Source of the DNA: Gammaproteobacteria bacterium
GTDB lineage: Bacteria > Pseudomonadota > Gammaproteobacteria > DSM-16500
Assembly (NCBI GenBank): GCA_013288655.1
Contig: JABDBK010000012.1
Location: forward strand, 1 to 50,034
Length of the DNA stretch: 50,034 nt
Direction of reading: 5' to 3'
In this document: positions 1 to 7,805 of the stretch, piece by piece
How positions within the stretch are numbered: the first letter of the stretch is position 1
How the letters are laid out: each line of letters opens with the position of its first letter
Translations under genes and position numbers: made by a program
The notes under the pieces: generated by a model
Databases searched by the model: none
Told to the model about the DNA's origin: nothing
The model's input: only the letters and a program-made list of their open reading frames with translations

Positions 1-16
1 AACATATTATTTTATA

Positions 17-35
17 TTTATACTTGCCAAAAAAT
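17..35 (+). promoter_or_regulatory. putative core promoter of the small ORF, matching that of the ankyrin gene at 17996
   Basis: The stretch TTTATACTTGCCAAAAAAT holds a -10-like TATACT at 19-24. It matches the core promoter at 17946-17964 in 18 of 19 positions. At that second site a perfect dyad lies about 31 bp upstream of the -10. The equivalent position here would be left of base 1, so the operator cannot be seen. A start site near base 31 would leave a leader of about 28 nt containing the AGGGG ribosome-binding site. Promoter activity is inference. Confidence 0.4.
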
Positions 36-58
36 ATATACTAAGGGGAAAATATTTT

Positions 59-304
59 ATGCAAGATCGAAACACTACTGCTAATGAAACTAAAACTGAT
101 GCTCTAAAAAATGATGAAGAATTAATCGCGCTTATGAAAAAATATAAAAGTCCACTTATTAAGAGAACACAAACAGTTTCAACCTCAAACCAAAGTATCT
201 TTAATAAGCGCGCTAAAAGCAACAACGATCATTCCGTAGATACAACTAATGAATTTGGTTTTATTAATTCAGAAGGAAGAATGGTATTTACTGAATCACT
301 CTAG
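59..304 (+). CDS. small hypothetical protein, 81 aa
   Basis: This short ORF starts with ATG 10-11 nt after AGGGG (43-47), a reasonable ribosome-binding site. The product is hydrophilic, rich in Asn, Thr, Ser and Lys, and has no membrane segment or signal peptide. I recognise no family. Its core promoter resembles that of the 604-aa ankyrin protein, so it could be a small effector or accessory protein of the same regulon; that is inference from the promoter alone. The region just downstream is a decayed repeat of different composition. It could also be a fragment of a longer gene. Confidence 0.5.
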   Translation: MQDRNTTANETKTDALKNDEELIALMKKYKSPLIKRTQTVSTSNQSIFNKRAKSNNDHSVDTTNEFGFINSEGRMVFTESL

Positions 305-394
305 GGCGTGTCGTTGCTCTGAGGGTGCTTCAGGTCATCACTGGATTACGCGAACAAGCCGCGGGACGACGTGGATGAGGTGTAAGCATGTTTT
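305..394. repeat. decayed palindromic repeat of the Rickettsia/Legionellales intergenic type
   Basis: This interval is markedly GC-richer than its neighbours. Read on the minus strand it contains GTCCCGCGGCTTGTTCGCG followed by ATCCAGTGATGACC. That resembles the widespread intergenic element in which a CCCGCGG-CTTG-CCGCGGG hairpin is followed by ATCCAGTGATG. One arm has mutated here, so the hairpin is imperfect. It fills the gap between the small ORF and the glycosyltransferase stop. The family assignment is from memory of the motif and needs a search. Confidence 0.4.
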
Positions 395-2701
395 TTATTC
401 CAGAACATCCGGCCGATTAACATTTTTAAGTAAAATTTTCATGATGGTTTCGATCTGATTTATTTCATCCTGATTATTTTTGTTTTTAGCTAAAAATAGA
501 TATGCCGTTATTTGTTTGAGCTTCATATAAATATTTAGTTTGGATTTTTTCACTTCAAGCTTCAATAATTCAAGGCGTTTTTGCATCATGAAGCCAATGA
601 TATTTGGTGACAAATGTTTCTCTGTTGTCAATGCAGCCAGCCTGCGTGTTTTGCACAAAGCATTGTTATTATCATAGATTTCATTAAGCATTTTTGCGCC
701 TGTGGTGATGTAAGAATGAGAAGAGGATGTTTCAATTAAGAAACTATTGTTTGGATTTATATATGCTTTATTGTCATCATTTCTTATTGTGATCACGTAT
801 TTCCCAAGACTCATAGCTTCATTTAACTCATAACCGAAAGCAGCTTGATCATGCATAGATATAAAACAATCTGCATAATGTAGATAGCTATAGTAGAGAT
901 CATCCTTTGTTTTATTTTCGATAATTTTTATATTCTTCCTGTTCTGACAAGCGGCAAGTAATTTTTTATAGTCCTCTGACTGTTTTGCATTGATAAAAAA
1001 GCATATAAGCAAACCATCATCTCTATCATCAAATCCCTCTTGAAATGCCATTAAACTTTCTAACGATTTCTGCGCAGTAAAATCTCGGTCAAAATCGTGA
1101 TGCATCAGTACAACGAATTTATTGATAGGAAAATCTATTTTTTGTACTTTATATTTAGGTTGCAATACAGGAAATGGAATAACTGTTATATTGGTAAGTC
1201 CATACTTTTCATGCAGCTTCTTTTTGCAGTTGAAACTGGGTACCCATAGTTCAGTATAATTTTTTGTTTTGATGTCAGTAAAATCTTTCAAATTATCTAT
1301 ATTGGGGATACAAACACGGACATCTCCGTCAAAAATTTCAATGCGATCGGATTTTACGATTATTTCTTTTGCAAAAGAAAGAAGAGAGGGAAAATATGAA
1401 GGTTTTCCAGAATCTCCTTGAAAAGATGTTTTAATGGATGCATCCGTATATTTTATCTTATAATTACTGCCAATGCTGTTGTTTCTTAGATGCACCATGG
1501 TTTCTAAACTTACCACTCCATCGTAATTAAAATTGTTTTTCATCCAAGTGATTAAGTTATCGTAGTTGATAGTTTGTTTCGTATTTAGATATCCTACAAA
1601 AATATCGGGTAATATTTCAAAAAGTTTTCTGACATAAACAGGAAGCTTTGTCTCAGTATCTACGCTATTTAGAAAATTATAAAAATCTATATCAGTGAAT
1701 GGATCAGTGCTAGTATTCTTGGTATGGTTAATATATTCCTTGTACAAAAAAGTACAGATTTTATCGAGTTTCATGTTATCTAATTTATATCTGATTTCAA
1801 ATCTGAGAAATCCAAATTTCTTAAATTTATATTTTTTTAATTGTTCTAGATAATACATACGAGCTTCTTTTAGAAATGCATAATGATATACAGCTCTCTT
1901 TATCCCGCTGAAATGGATAAAAGCAATGGGATGCTCAAAATCATTAATATAAAAATTACCATATGAATCGGATAAGACTTCGTAGTGTTCGCTGTTCCAG
2001 GGCGCCAGGTTATAAGCAGGCGATTTTAGGACATGAAATCCTTCAAAATAAGCAGGTAAAAAATCAAGCCACTTTTGATCAACAAAATATCCGTTTCGTA
2101 AATCTACGATACATTGCCATTTTAGTTTTTCTTTCCACCAGGTCATCATCCTTAGGGTTTCGGGAGTATTTTTTAGGGCAAGAAAACCCAAATTATAAAT
2201 ACCGCATTGCAGGAAAACATTATCTTCTCCAATGATATTCGATTTCAGAGATTTCAAAGCATGCGGCGTTACCACGCCATTAACATTACCATCCAAAAGG
2301 CTATCAATCTCTGTCATCCGCCTGACGACATATATATCTGGATCCAGATAAATAACTCTATTGTAATGTTGAGCGAAAAGAAATTCAAAACACTGCGGCT
2401 TTATAGATGTAGCTAGTTCAACTTGCAAATAATAAACTAATCTTTGATGCAAATCCAATTCATCCAGAACATCGCCGATGTATATCACATTAACGTTATT
2501 ATCCAGCTGATTCACGTTTCCTGTGCCAATGACGAACAAAAATAAATCGCTATCTTGATAATGTTTGCTTACGCTATCAAACATGATCATAGCCATCGCT
2601 GCATAGTCAGCATCTGCAATAGTAAAAATAACTTGTTTATGATGAGAATGGGCATCTTGCATCATTAAAAAATCCGACTTGCTAAACTTCCTGTGTATCA
2701 T
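395..2701 (-). CDS. two-domain glycosyltransferase (GT8-like N-terminus, GT4-like C-terminus), 768 aa
   Basis: The protein probably transfers sugars from nucleotide-sugar donors to a cell-envelope or host target. Residues about 20-300 look like a GT-A fold of the GT8 kind: an opening strand with DADY (30-33), and the metal-binding DPD at 120-122 in YLDPDIYVV. A region around residues 600-700 resembles the donor-binding half of GT4 enzymes (FGYELNEAMSLGKYV near residue 620). There is no signal peptide or clear membrane anchor. Its ATG overlaps the TGA of the PIN-toxin gene upstream (ATGA), so it is probably co-translated with the vapBC-like pair, which is an unusual partnership. Both LPS or glycan synthesis and host-directed glycosylation are possible. 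Acceptor and donor are unknown. Confidence 0.75.
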   Translation of the reverse strand: MIHRKFSKSDFLMMQDAHSHHKQVIFTIADADYAAMAMIMFDSVSKHYQDSDLFLFVIGTGNVNQLDNNVNVIYIGDVLDELDLHQRLVYYLQVELATSIKPQCFEFLFAQHYNRVIYLDPDIYVVRRMTEIDSLLDGNVNGVVTPHALKSLKSNIIGEDNVFLQCGIYNLGFLALKNTPETLRMMTWWKEKLKWQCIVDLRNGYFVDQKWLDFLPAYFEGFHVLKSPAYNLAPWNSEHYEVLSDSYGNFYINDFEHPIAFIHFSGIKRAVYHYAFLKEARMYYLEQLKKYKFKKFGFLRFEIRYKLDNMKLDKICTFLYKEYINHTKNTSTDPFTDIDFYNFLNSVDTETKLPVYVRKLFEILPDIFVGYLNTKQTINYDNLITWMKNNFNYDGVVSLETMVHLRNNSIGSNYKIKYTDASIKTSFQGDSGKPSYFPSLLSFAKEIIVKSDRIEIFDGDVRVCIPNIDNLKDFTDIKTKNYTELWVPSFNCKKKLHEKYGLTNITVIPFPVLQPKYKVQKIDFPINKFVVLMHHDFDRDFTAQKSLESLMAFQEGFDDRDDGLLICFFINAKQSEDYKKLLAACQNRKNIKIIENKTKDDLYYSYLHYADCFISMHDQAAFGYELNEAMSLGKYVITIRNDDNKAYINPNNSFLIETSSSHSYITTGAKMLNEIYDNNNALCKTRRLAALTTEKHLSPNIIGFMMQKRLELLKLEVKKSKLNIYMKLKQITAYLFLAKNKNNQDEINQIETIMKILLKNVNRPDVLE

Positions 2702-3090
2702 TCTTGAGTGATAAGATTAATATTCATTTTTTTAGCTCGTTTTATAAAAGTTTTGTCTAAAGTTGCAAATTCATTCGTTACTTCGATGGATGAAGCAAGA
2801 TGCATAGCATCCGCGAAATCCAAACCCTGACTGTACCATCGCATTATTTTGATGATACATGAGGGATCCTCCACGGTAATGCGAGGCAATCCTAATAATT
2901 TTTCAAATGTTTTACAAATAACATCCGAGCTAAATTCATAGGTATAACGCAACACCCATTCTGTTTCTAATAGAACACTTTTAGAAATAAATATTTCATT
3001 GTGTTCGATTAGCTTTGCAGCATACTGTGCCTGTATTTTATCATCATTCGTCAAAAACCTTATCAATAGATTAGTGTCAATGCCAATCAT
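2698..3090 (-). CDS. vapC: PIN-domain ribonuclease toxin, VapC family, 130 aa
   Basis: VapC toxins are Mg-dependent RNases that cleave specific tRNAs or rRNA and are neutralised by VapB. The acidic PIN residues are visible: D5 in IDTNLLIRF, E42/E44 in LLETEWVL, D94 in FADAMHLA and D112 in ATLDKTF. Length is normal for the family and the toxin looks intact. The ATG overlaps the antitoxin stop (ATGA) and the gene's own stop overlaps the glycosyltransferase start in the same way, giving three coupled cistrons. The RNA target cannot be read from sequence. Confidence 0.88.
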   Translation of the reverse strand: MIGIDTNLLIRFLTNDDKIQAQYAAKLIEHNEIFISKSVLLETEWVLRYTYEFSSDVICKTFEKLLGLPRITVEDPSCIIKIMRWYSQGLDFADAMHLASSIEVTNEFATLDKTFIKRAKKMNINLITQE

Positions 3091-3338
3091 TTTTTTTCTT
3101 TTGCTCCTTTTGCTATTCCTTCTTCCATTTCTTTAAGCGATTTTTTTGCTCCAGTATAATTCACGCAACCGAGCACCTCTTTTATGGAAGTAGATTTAAA
3201 TGGTAATCGCGGCGTTAACAAAACACCTTGTTCGGTATCAATCACATTAAACTCGAGACCAGGCTGCCATTTGTGGGCTTTTCTGATGCTTTGGGGAATA
3301 ATGACTTGGCCTTTACTTGATAAATGAGTGGTTTCCAT
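3087..3338 (-). CDS. vapB: AbrB/SpoVT-fold antitoxin, VapB-like, 83 aa
   Basis: This is a small DNA-binding antitoxin with a swapped-hairpin AbrB domain at the N-terminus (LSSKGQVIIPQSIRK, residues 6-20). The C-terminal tail should cover the toxin active site. I start it at the ATG at 3338, which has GAGGAG 5-6 nt upstream. An in-frame TTG at 3350 overlaps that Shine-Dalgarno and is less likely. It is followed by vapC with a 4-nt overlap. The promoter carries two direct repeats spaced one helical turn apart, which fits autorepression. Confidence 0.88.
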   Translation of the reverse strand: METTHLSSKGQVIIPQSIRKAHKWQPGLEFNVIDTEQGVLLTPRLPFKSTSIKEVLGCVNYTGAKKSLKEMEEGIAKGAKEKK

Positions 3339-3362
3339 AAATCTCCTCAATACATTTAGATA

Positions 3363-3407
3363 GTAAGATTAAAGTAAGATTATAACTCTTTGAAAATCAA
3401 AATACAA
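3363..3407 (-). promoter_or_regulatory. vapBC promoter with tandem 11-bp-period repeats
   Basis: Reading leftward there is TTGTAT (3402-3407), a 17-bp spacer and a consensus TATAAT (3379-3384). Two direct copies of GTAAGATTA lie at 3363-3371 and 3374-3382, exactly 11 bp apart, and the second overlaps the -10. Repeats on the same face of the helix overlapping a promoter fit an autoregulatory operator for the AbrB-type antitoxin. Binding itself is inference. Confidence 0.5.
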
Positions 3408-3446
3408 TAGACGTTAGAAGTTTGTTGTTATGAAAGGAAATTTGAG

Positions 3447-3851
3447 TCAGGATAGATAAAATTTACTCAGTGTAGGCGTGTTCTTGATCTCATACATTTC
3501 ATTAAACTTGTCCCACATCATTTTACTGAAAAGATAATGCGTTTCATATTCTTGTAGCATATCAGTAATTTTGGCATAGTATATATTTTTATAATTATCA
3601 TATTCAGCACGAAATGGATTTCTAGTATCTGTGAGAGGCTGATCAAAATAGTCTTTAGCTTTTTTTAGCTTCTCCATACATCTATAAAAAGTTAAGATAC
3701 TCCATACGTTCGTATAGTTCCAAGTCATAGCTACTTCAAGCCACCGATCTCCGTGTTTTTTTAATATCAAAATATCATGCGGGACATTGATATAATCGTT
3801 TAAAAATGATAATGCCTGTTCAATGAGCTCAATATGTTCTTTCAGATTCAA
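3447..3851 (-). CDS. hypothetical protein, 134 aa
   Basis: This leftward ORF has a helical, charged product rich in aromatic residues (several Tyr and Trp). It has no signal peptide or membrane segment, and I recognise no family. It sits alone between the ABC transporter operon and the vapBC promoter. No strong ribosome-binding site is visible before the ATG. An inverted repeat lies just upstream (3868-3891) and could control it or mark the end of the ABC operon. The sequence reads as a real gene, but the function is open. Confidence 0.55.
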   Translation of the reverse strand: MNLKEHIELIEQALSFLNDYINVPHDILILKKHGDRWLEVAMTWNYTNVWSILTFYRCMEKLKKAKDYFDQPLTDTRNPFRAEYDNYKNIYYAKITDMLQEYETHYLFSKMMWDKFNEMYEIKNTPTLSKFYLS

Positions 3852-3867
3852 ATAATTTTTTTTCAGG

Positions 3868-3891
3868 TTTACGGTTTATTTTTGCCGTAAA
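3868..3891. repeat. inverted repeat TTTACGG-N10-CCGTAAA
   Basis: A perfect 7-bp inverted repeat with a 10-nt loop lies between the ABC ATPase stop and the next leftward gene. On the plus strand six T follow it, like an intrinsic terminator, but no rightward gene ends here. In the direction of the flanking genes there is no U-tract. It may be an operator or a weak terminator. It is not the LuxR-type dyad of the island, because its arms are in the opposite order and the spacer is longer. Confidence 0.35.
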
Positions 3892-3911
3892 TTTTTTGAA
3901 TAGTTTCATAT

Positions 3912-5234
3912 TTAATTCGGATTTTCTAGACTTAATACTCCAGCATTATAATCATACGCAAATAATTCTGCATAACGTCCCCATTCAATCACCGTTTCTA
4001 AAACGCGAGATGCTTCTTTTTCAGTGAGATAATCTTCAAGTAATGATAAGAAATTTTCTTCCAATGCACGATGGCGTGGATGTCTTGTGAGTTGATCATA
4101 GATATAACGTGCGAGCGGCACATATTTTTTTAGATGTTCTAAAAATATTTTTTTACGCTCAAGAATGTCGGCTTCAGCAAAAGCTTTGCCTGCATCGGTG
4201 ATGGTAATATCGCCCTTGGATACTTTTGCAAAATGTAAAATTTCAAGTAATTCGGTTAAAGGAAATAATTCATCAATATCAAGATTTAAAATATCTGCGA
4301 CATCAGGCAAGTCCATTTTTCCTTGATTTTCTGGTGCATTCAAGGTTTCAAGAAGACCTGTGATTTCGGCAATATTGGCTTCAGGTAAGCGATATCCAAG
4401 ATCAATAGGCTGATGGGTTTCTAGAGTTCCGATGGGTGTTTCCATGCGAGTTTGCGGCGTGGTCATCAAGGTATATACACGATCTATTTGATTGCGAAAA
4501 CGAGGATCTAAATCACTGCGAGGGTGCGGCAAGGTAATTTTAAGTTCACCGCGTATGCAGCCCGGATTGCTATTGAAAACAATAATACGATCAGCAAGTA
4601 ATACCGCTTCTTCAATATTATGCGTGACAAATAAAATGCCATGTAAGCCTGTTTTTTTTGTTTGCCATAAATCGAGTAAATCGCTTTTTAAATTATCTGC
4701 GGTCAATACATCAAGTGCAGAAAAGGGTTCGTCCATCAGTAAAATATCAGGGTTTACGACGAGCGCACGCGCAAAGCCTACACGTTGACGCATCCCGCCG
4801 GATAATTCTTTGGGGTAAGCGGTTTCAAAACCATCCAAGCCTATGGTATCAATCGCTTTGAGTGCACGTTCGCGGCGTTCATCACGATCAATGCCCAGTG
4901 CTTCTAATCCCAGTTCTACATTTTGTAATACGGTAAGCCAGGGTAAAAGCGCAAAAGTTTGAAATACCATAGAAATACCGCGTGCAGGACCATAAATAGG
5001 ATTTCCGCGATAATAGACAGTGCCTTGGCTTGGCTGAATAAGTCCTGCAAGTATGCGCAATAAGGTTGATTTTCCTGATCCTGACTTGCCTAGCAGGGCA
5101 ACAATTTCGCCTTCAAACAGGCGGAAATTAATGTCTTGTAATACTAATAATTCTTGTTTGCCGCCTTTAAAAAAACTTTTTCGCACATTGCGTGCTTCGA
5201 GTAATGGTTCTGATGTCATGGATGTTTGGGACAT
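3912..5234 (-). CDS. ABC transporter ATPase, NitT/TauT type, with C-terminal AAA-associated domain, 440 aa
   Basis: This is the ATPase of an importer of the nitrate/sulfonate/taurine class. Walker A is GKSGSGKST (49-57), followed by the signature LSGGMRQR and the Walker B segment LLMDEPFSALD. About 170 residues follow the ATPase and match the helical ABC-associated C-terminal domain that some bacterial NitT/TauT ATPases carry. The ATG at 5234 has AAGGA 6-7 nt upstream. It follows the permease gene by 13 nt and is clearly in its operon. No periplasmic binding protein is encoded nearby, so the substrate cannot be named. Confidence 0.88.
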   Translation of the reverse strand: MSQTSMTSEPLLEARNVRKSFFKGGKQELLVLQDINFRLFEGEIVALLGKSGSGKSTLLRILAGLIQPSQGTVYYRGNPIYGPARGISMVFQTFALLPWLTVLQNVELGLEALGIDRDERRERALKAIDTIGLDGFETAYPKELSGGMRQRVGFARALVVNPDILLMDEPFSALDVLTADNLKSDLLDLWQTKKTGLHGILFVTHNIEEAVLLADRIIVFNSNPGCIRGELKITLPHPRSDLDPRFRNQIDRVYTLMTTPQTRMETPIGTLETHQPIDLGYRLPEANIAEITGLLETLNAPENQGKMDLPDVADILNLDIDELFPLTELLEILHFAKVSKGDITITDAGKAFAEADILERKKIFLEHLKKYVPLARYIYDQLTRHPRHRALEENFLSLLEDYLTEKEASRVLETVIEWGRYAELFAYDYNAGVLSLENPN

Positions 5235-5247
5235 ATAAAATCCTTAA

Positions 5248-6990
5248 TTAATCTAGCGTGTAGCGGCTTTGAGCATAGCGATATAAGGGACGCCACACAA
5301 AATGATTGAAGAGTAAAACCAAAACACACATCATACCTATGCTTAATCCAATATTGATAAAATCACCTTTTGCAGTGTATTCAGAAATATAAGCACCAAG
5401 CCCCGTTGCGACGAGCTTAGTATTGCCCCAGCTTACGACTTCAGCGACAATGCTGGCATTCCACGCTCCACCTGCGGCAGTAATAGCGCCGGTAATAAAA
5501 TACGGAAAAATGGCAGGAATGATGAGCTTTTGCCATCGTAACCATGTTTTTAAACCTAAATTATCGGCGGCTTGTAATAAATCTTTAGGTATTAAAGATG
5601 CGCCTGCGATCACATTAAAAAGTATGTACCACTGCGCACCTAAAATCATCAGTGGTGTCGCCCATATATTCACATTCAGGTGATAAGTCACAATAAAAAT
5701 AACCACAAAAGGGTAGAGTAAATTTGCTGGAAATGCTGCAAGAAATTGCGCAATGGGTTGAACAATATAGGCCGCCTGAGGTCTTAATCCTACCCAAACT
5801 CCAATGGGTATCCATATGAGCGAGCATAAAATCACTAATATAAATACGCGAAAAGCAGTGACCATGCCTAAAAAGAAAACGTGTTTTATGGTATCTAAGG
5901 AAACATTTTTGATGACAAAATGAAAGAAAAATACGACTAAACAGATCATCGCAAAGATAAATAGGATGTTCCAAATCCAAATGGCATATTGCTTGGCTTT
6001 ATAAGATGAGGGATGAAAAGCGGTGAGTGGTTTTGAGCGTAAAAAAGAGATATTAACACCACTTTCCAAGAGATAACCTATCTTGTAACCCACATGCCGT
6101 ATAAATCGTGTGCGATTTAATATATCCAGAATCCAGGAATGAGCTTCCACACCTTCTTGTCCGACTAATTCGGATTTAAATTTTTCAGCCCAGGCGACTA
6201 AAGGACGAAATAAGAGTTGATCATAGATTAAAATAACGATGAACATGGTTAATATGGCAAATCCAATAGCATGCATATCGGCTGATTGAATAGCAACGGT
6301 GATATAAGAACCAATGCCAGGTAATAAAATTTGCTGATTTGACACGGAAATGGCTTCCGATGCGACGACAAAAAACCATCCTGCCGTCATGGATGCCATG
6401 GTGTTCCATAATAATCCAGGTAATGAAAAAGGAACATCAATGCGCCAAAAACGTTGCCAGGCAGATAAATGAAACATGGTGGCGGCTTCGTTTAATTCAG
6501 CCGGTACGGAGCGTACCGTTTGATAAAACCCGAGTGCCATGTTCCATGCCTGTGATGTGAAAATGGCAAAAATAGCAGCGCATTCGGGCCCCAATAAGCT
6601 ATTAGGGAACAAAGCAATAAATCCTACGACCGTAATCGATAAAAATCCCAAAATAGGCACAGACTGCAAAATGTCAATAAATGGAATAATAATGCGTTCA
6701 GCGCGTTTGCTTTTGGCGGCCCAGGTTGCAAAAGTAAAGGTAAATAATAATGAAAAAATTAATGCTAAAAACATGCGCGATACAGTTCGTAAAGCATATC
6801 CAGGCAAATGATCTGGATTGAGAGAAATAGGTATGGCTTGTCCCAATTGATAAGGTACAGCCATTTGTTTTGCATTCCAGGCCAATAACATGATGATGCC
6901 TAACACCATAAACAAAGCTAGCATATCCCAATAATTGGGGTAGGCTTTTTTTTGATAGACATTCATAAAGGTGTTGCGTAAAAAGCTCAT
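5248..6990 (-). CDS. ABC transporter permease with two fused permease domains, 580 aa
   Basis: The protein is about twice the length of a normal NitT/TauT permease and repeats the domain. Each half has membrane segments and an EAA-like loop: ELNEAATMFHLSAWQRFWRI in the first half, LLQAADNLGLKTWLRWQKLI in the second. One chain should therefore form the whole translocation pore. The ATG at 6990 is preceded by AAGGG. It lies 15 nt after the SDR gene and 13 nt before its ATPase. A single-chain pore with no binding protein nearby suggests the binding protein is elsewhere or has been lost. Confidence 0.85.
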   Translation of the reverse strand: MSFLRNTFMNVYQKKAYPNYWDMLALFMVLGIIMLLAWNAKQMAVPYQLGQAIPISLNPDHLPGYALRTVSRMFLALIFSLLFTFTFATWAAKSKRAERIIIPFIDILQSVPILGFLSITVVGFIALFPNSLLGPECAAIFAIFTSQAWNMALGFYQTVRSVPAELNEAATMFHLSAWQRFWRIDVPFSLPGLLWNTMASMTAGWFFVVASEAISVSNQQILLPGIGSYITVAIQSADMHAIGFAILTMFIVILIYDQLLFRPLVAWAEKFKSELVGQEGVEAHSWILDILNRTRFIRHVGYKIGYLLESGVNISFLRSKPLTAFHPSSYKAKQYAIWIWNILFIFAMICLVVFFFHFVIKNVSLDTIKHVFFLGMVTAFRVFILVILCSLIWIPIGVWVGLRPQAAYIVQPIAQFLAAFPANLLYPFVVIFIVTYHLNVNIWATPLMILGAQWYILFNVIAGASLIPKDLLQAADNLGLKTWLRWQKLIIPAIFPYFITGAITAAGGAWNASIVAEVVSWGNTKLVATGLGAYISEYTAKGDFINIGLSIGMMCVLVLLFNHFVWRPLYRYAQSRYTLD

Positions 6991-7005
6991 GTTAAAAGCC
7001 CTTCG

Positions 7006-7767
7006 TTATAAAAATAGCAAACGTCCGCCATCGACGGCAATGTTTACGCCTGTGACATAGCTCGCATCTTTGACAAGAAATAACACCGCTTCAGCAATGG
7101 CATGAGTATCGCCATGGCGTTTAAGTGCAGTATGAGAAATAATATTTTTTTTTATTTTTTCGGATAAGATGTTAGCCCCTTCTGGCCAGATAATCGCGCC
7201 AGGCAATACAGCATTCACGCGAATACCCAAAGGCCCTAATTCACGAGCAAGCGCTTTGGTCGCCATGCTAAGTCCTGCTTTTGAAATGCTATAAACAGAG
7301 TAATCTTTCATAGGCCGTTCAGCGTGAATGTCTAGAATATTGACGATAGAACCTTTATGTTTTTTTAAATAAGCTTGAGCGCTCTGTGCTAAAAAAAAGG
7401 GCGCTTTGAGATTGGTATCGATTAAACTATTCCATGATTTTGTGCTCACTTTGCCAATAGCTGTTTTATAAAAACAAGAGGCATTGTTGACAAGGATGTC
7501 TAATCGTCCCCAAGTATTCGCAGCTTCTTTGATAAGCGGTTTAAGTGTATTAGTGTCGGATAAATCAGCCTTAACAATGATGGCGGAATTTTCGCGTTGT
7601 TTATTAAGTGAACGACATAATTTGACCACATCCCCTTTTGAATGCCTATAATGTAATACCACATTCGCGCCATTTTGGTGTAAGATGCGTGCAATTTCGG
7701 CACCTATGCGTCGGGCAGCGCCCGTGATAAGAGCGACTTTTGTGTTAAGATTCGAAGATTTTGGCAT
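7006..7767 (-). CDS. short-chain dehydrogenase, pteridine reductase-like, 253 aa
   Basis: This is an NADPH-dependent SDR. The nucleotide site reads TGAARRIG, the TGxxxRxG form typical of pteridine reductase (PTR1/FolM-like) rather than the usual TGxxxGxG. NNAS, and YSVYSISK with the catalytic Tyr and Lys, follow in the expected places. The family reduces dihydropterins or dihydrofolate. Two other pterin genes, a PTPS homologue and folA, lie 13 kb away. It is first in an operon with the ABC permease and ATPase, 15 nt ahead. Whether the transporter serves the same pathway is unknown. Confidence 0.75.
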   Translation of the reverse strand: MPKSSNLNTKVALITGAARRIGAEIARILHQNGANVVLHYRHSKGDVVKLCRSLNKQRENSAIIVKADLSDTNTLKPLIKEAANTWGRLDILVNNASCFYKTAIGKVSTKSWNSLIDTNLKAPFFLAQSAQAYLKKHKGSIVNILDIHAERPMKDYSVYSISKAGLSMATKALARELGPLGIRVNAVLPGAIIWPEGANILSEKIKKNIISHTALKRHGDTHAIAEAVLFLVKDASYVTGVNIAVDGGRLLFL

Positions 7768-7792
7768 CGTTCACCTATGTAGTTTTGAGTAT

Positions 7793-7798
7793 TATAAT
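7793..7798 (+). promoter_or_regulatory. consensus -10 TATAAT seven bases before the MidA ATG
   Basis: A perfect TATAAT ends 7 bp before the ATG at 7806. Transcription from it would begin at or next to the A of the start codon, giving a leaderless or almost leaderless mRNA. No Shine-Dalgarno precedes this ATG, which fits. A longer transcript from a promoter inside the divergent SDR gene cannot be excluded. Confidence 0.45.
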
Positions 7799-7805
7799 CT
7801 ATATT

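Noticed and set aside
6502-6518. CGGTACG-GAG-CGTACCG palindrome as another LuxR-type site
   Set aside because: It lies inside the permease coding sequence, the spacer is 3 bp not 6, the arms differ and no YTGAG stands before it.
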